Of a stretch of DNA of 7,579 nt, positions 5,483 to 7,579 are shown piece after piece (positions within the stretch are counted from its first letter, which is position 1; every line of letters starts with the position of its first letter). The stretch covers positions 1-7,579 of the forward strand of contig JAASTL010000031.1 in the NCBI GenBank assembly GCA_021767305.1. Reading direction: 5' to 3'. This DNA comes from Piscirickettsiaceae bacterium (GTDB taxonomy: Bacteria; Pseudomonadota; Gammaproteobacteria; Thiomicrospirales; Thiomicrospiraceae). Below the pieces are notes generated by a model, which was not told the DNA's origin, did not search any database, and worked only from the letters and a program-made list of their open reading frames with translations. The position numbers and the translations under genes are program-made.

Positions 5483-6013
5483 CTATTGCTCAATTTCAAT
5501 CATCGGTGTGTTTTCTTTGAATACTGTTGCACCCTGTGGCGTATGCACTTTGCTTACTTTTCCAGCAACCGGTGATTTTACATAGACATATTTTGCCCAC
5601 GCTCTATGCAGCTGTAACTCGGCATTGGCTTTATTGTAATCTGCTTTAGCACGGTCATAACGGAGTTGTGAAGCATCTAAAGTACGTTTAGAGGTCACGG
5701 TACGATCATACAGATCAAGCGCTTGATCCAACTCAATCTTGGCATCATCCAGAGTCAATTTAGCCATATTCAATTGGGCTTGTAGCATTGATTTTTTGGC
5801 TTGATAACGCTCTGCATCCAACGTGAGCAGCTTTTGACCAGCTTTGACACTATCGCCCTCTTGCACATGTAGCTGGGTGACTTGACCGGAGACTAATGCG
5901 CCAATCACCACTTTTTCAGCCGCATTGGCAATCTGCACCTGCATTCCTAGCAGAGCAACGCTGGTGGCAATTATAAAAGGTGTCATTTTGTTTTTCAGGA
6001 GTTGTTTTGTCAT
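5483..6013 (-). CDS. short periplasmic adaptor / membrane fusion protein (HlyD-like)
   Basis: The 176-residue protein has a Sec signal peptide (basic start, hydrophobic 12-24, cleavage after ANA near residue 31). The mature part holds a first lipoyl half-motif (about 41-66, VSGQVTQLHVQEGDSVKAGQ), a coiled-coil alpha-hairpin (about 68-140, rich in Ala, Leu, Asp and Lys) and a second lipoyl half (about 142-175, VKSPVAGKVSKV...). It stops there: the beta-barrel and membrane-proximal domains of the usual 350-400-residue adaptors are absent. The lipoyl fold is closed, so this looks like a compact adaptor rather than a frameshift remnant. GAGGA lies seven bases before the ATG. It follows the TolC-family gene by 35 bp and would join that outer-membrane channel to an inner-membrane partner not seen here. 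Confidence 0.85.
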   Translation of the reverse strand: MTKQLLKNKMTPFIIATSVALLGMQVQIANAAEKVVIGALVSGQVTQLHVQEGDSVKAGQKLLTLDAERYQAKKSMLQAQLNMAKLTLDDAKIELDQALDLYDRTVTSKRTLDASQLRYDRAKADYNKANAELQLHRAWAKYVYVKSPVAGKVSKVHTPQGATVFKENTPMIEIEQ

Positions 6014-6048
6014 TCCTGTTTCCTCAGTTCGAAATGTGTAAGTTCGTT

Positions 6049-7452
6049 TTACTGCGCTTTATCAGCCACAATAAATTTAGATGATTCTGGCGTAGTTAGA
6101 GAAACCTCATTACCTAAAAGATAGTCCAGCTGCATCCACAGCAGAGCCTGCTTAAATTCCCATGCGACCATATCGTAATTCGCCTGTGATAAACGCACAA
6201 AAGAGTCACCTAAGTCAGTAGTGGTCTCGTTTTCATAAAGCGCACGGCTGAAGTCAAGATACAAGTCAGCATAGTCACCAAAAGCTTGGTGGACTTTTTT
6301 CTCAGTGTCTAATAATTTAAGTTGAAAATAGAGTTCGGCAACTTGCGTGCGTAAACTCTGTACCAAGCGGTTATATTCCCCCTGCAAGCGCATCAATTCA
6401 GCTTTGGCAGTGGCAACTTGAGATTTCTCTGCCCCGCCGTCATAGAGAGGCACATCAACCGTAATTTCTGCTCGCCAACGCCCTTCGCGAACTTCTGGCT
6501 GACTGGATAACTGCCCAACCCAAGCATCTGCTCTGACCGATGGTAATTTGCTGTTGGCGGCATTTTGTAACATTAGCTGTTGGGCTTCAATAGCTAACTT
6601 CAACGCATTAAGTTGTGGGTTTGATTGTAAAACATCAGCTTGAATTTCATCCAAACTGAACTGCTTAATACTGCGTTTTTGCAACGCTTTTAGATCCGGG
6701 AATTTTAGTTCATCCGGTCGCGCTAACGGCAGGTTGATGGTATTGGCAAGCTCTACACGTGTTCTCAGCTGTGCTTGTTCTGACTTGGAACGTTGTAACA
6801 GACTTTTTTGATAATTGTGTTCCGCTTCAAGCAAGTCTACATCCGATAGCTGACCAATCTCATGGCGGTCTAGCACCTTGTCATAATTAATGTAATCAAT
6901 GGCCATGGCTTCGTTATCAATCCGATATTGAAAATCTGACAGCAGCACATTCATATAGGCTTGGGCAATTCTTAGCTTTTGCTGGTTCTGCTCAAGTTCA
7001 AGTAACACCTGCTGTTGTTGCACCACTGCTGTATCAGCATCTAACTGCGTTTGTGATTGACCAAAATCATAAATCACCTTACCAAGATGCAGAGCCAGCA
7101 TATTGTGTGGCAGGTTTTGCTCAGCAAACTCTCGCCTTCCCAAGCGACCAACAAGGTTGAGTTCCAGGTTTTCATCAACCTGATTAGTTGCTAGCTTTGC
7201 TTCTGCCGCTTGAATTTGCGCTTGTTGTATCTCAAATGTAGGGGCTTGTTTGGAAAAACCGGTAAATAACGCATCTAAAGTTAATGGCGATGGCAAACTT
7301 AATTTTTGCTCTGCTGGTTGCGCTGCATCTGCAGGGATGGTAGCAGTAGAAGTTTCCGCCGTTACAACTGAGGCTTGCAAACAGCAAAGGCTCATTGCTG
7401 ACACAAGAATTTTTCTTCTAAAACTGATTCGATTTAACAGAAATTTTTGCAT
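6049..7452 (-). CDS. TolC-family outer-membrane efflux/export protein
   Basis: The 467-residue protein begins with a basic n-region and a hydrophobic segment (about 14-32) ending TA before ETS, a signal peptide with cleavage near residue 32. The rest has the duplicated outer-membrane-efflux-protein architecture: two beta-strand/helix units with matching motifs, VIYDFGQSQ (126-134) and VPLYDGGAEKSQ (334-345), about 209 residues apart, each followed by long Gln/Glu/Leu/Ala-rich helices (about 140-235 and 343-400). TolC trimers form the outer-membrane channel and periplasmic tunnel of type I secretion, drug efflux or polymer export systems. The start lies only 10 bp after the upstream stop, with AGGA eight bases before the ATG, suggesting translational coupling. 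The transported substrate is unknown. Confidence 0.9.
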   Translation of the reverse strand: MQKFLLNRISFRRKILVSAMSLCCLQASVVTAETSTATIPADAAQPAEQKLSLPSPLTLDALFTGFSKQAPTFEIQQAQIQAAEAKLATNQVDENLELNLVGRLGRREFAEQNLPHNMLALHLGKVIYDFGQSQTQLDADTAVVQQQQVLLELEQNQQKLRIAQAYMNVLLSDFQYRIDNEAMAIDYINYDKVLDRHEIGQLSDVDLLEAEHNYQKSLLQRSKSEQAQLRTRVELANTINLPLARPDELKFPDLKALQKRSIKQFSLDEIQADVLQSNPQLNALKLAIEAQQLMLQNAANSKLPSVRADAWVGQLSSQPEVREGRWRAEITVDVPLYDGGAEKSQVATAKAELMRLQGEYNRLVQSLRTQVAELYFQLKLLDTEKKVHQAFGDYADLYLDFSRALYENETTTDLGDSFVRLSQANYDMVAWEFKQALLWMQLDYLLGNEVSLTTPESSKFIVADKAQ

Positions 7453-7462
7453 TCAATCAATC

Positions 7463-7579
7463 CTATCTAGCCGCTTTTTTGCGAGCACGTTTATAGGCAG
7501 TAAAAGATTCTTTTTTATAGCTACCATCCAGCACATATTCGGCTAACCATTTAAACTCTTCTTTGGTTCTGGTTGGCCC
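7463..7579 (-). CDS. C-terminus of an unidentified protein, first visible gene of the TolC operon
   Basis: Only the last 38 residues are in the window, starting GPTRTKEEFKWLAEYVLDG and ending in a lysine/arginine-rich tail (YKRARKKAAR) before TAG. The frame is open to the window edge and its stop lies 10 bp before the TolC-family start, so it belongs to the same transcript. The basic, non-hydrophobic end suggests a cytoplasmic C-terminus. In this position an inner-membrane transporter or a polymer synthase would make sense, but the fragment does not identify it. Confidence 0.65.
   Translation of the reverse strand, partial: GPTRTKEEFKWLAEYVLDGSYKKESFTAYKRARKKAAR

Noticed and set aside
7250..7546. 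98-codon plus-strand frame opposite the TolC N-terminus
   Set aside because: Antisense shadow overlapping a signal-peptide-bearing TolC gene and the preceding gene's end.

Overview
The window looks like a stretch of a moderately AT-rich gammaproteobacterial chromosome. The gene families and ordinary Shine-Dalgarno sites point that way, and a Thiotrichales/Thiomicrospira- or Methylophaga-like host is a weak guess from style only. It holds no rRNA, tRNA, CRISPR array or transposase gene. Two genes run off the edges: an FAD-dependent oxidoreductase on the left and an unidentified protein on the right.

Left part (1-3370): a minus-strand FAD/NAD(P)-binding oxidoreductase (5' end only) faces away from a plus-strand trio made of a short-chain dehydrogenase (SDR), an NTF2/SnoaL-like protein and a GPH-type MFS transporter. 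I recall this combination from the light / singlet-oxygen stress clusters of proteobacteria that are controlled by LitR/CarH-type B12 photoreceptors or by ECF sigma-ChrR, usually together with cfa-like and DUF1365 genes. The 379-bp divergent intergenic region supports that reading. It has a sigma70-like promoter for the oxidoreductase overlapped by three TGTATA direct repeats in 11-bp phase (258, 236 and 225 on the plus strand). It also carries a 160-bp MITE-like element with perfect 19-bp terminal inverted repeats that is palindromic over its full length and lies between those repeats and the SDR.

Middle (3372-5125): a hexameric-type glutamate dehydrogenase on the minus strand converges on the MFS gene with a single base between the stop codons. 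Upstream of it is a 63-codon gene of unknown function that forms a complete small transcription unit: a near-consensus promoter, a dyad next to the Shine-Dalgarno, the ORF and a strong intrinsic terminator.

Right part (5170-7579): a minus-strand operon that reads, in transcription order, the C-terminus of an unidentified protein, a TolC-family outer-membrane protein, a very short periplasmic adaptor (176 aa, only lipoyl halves and an alpha-hairpin) and an 87-codon hypothetical ORF. The outer-membrane and adaptor parts of a trans-envelope export system are present, but no inner-membrane pump is visible, so it must lie upstream outside the window or elsewhere.
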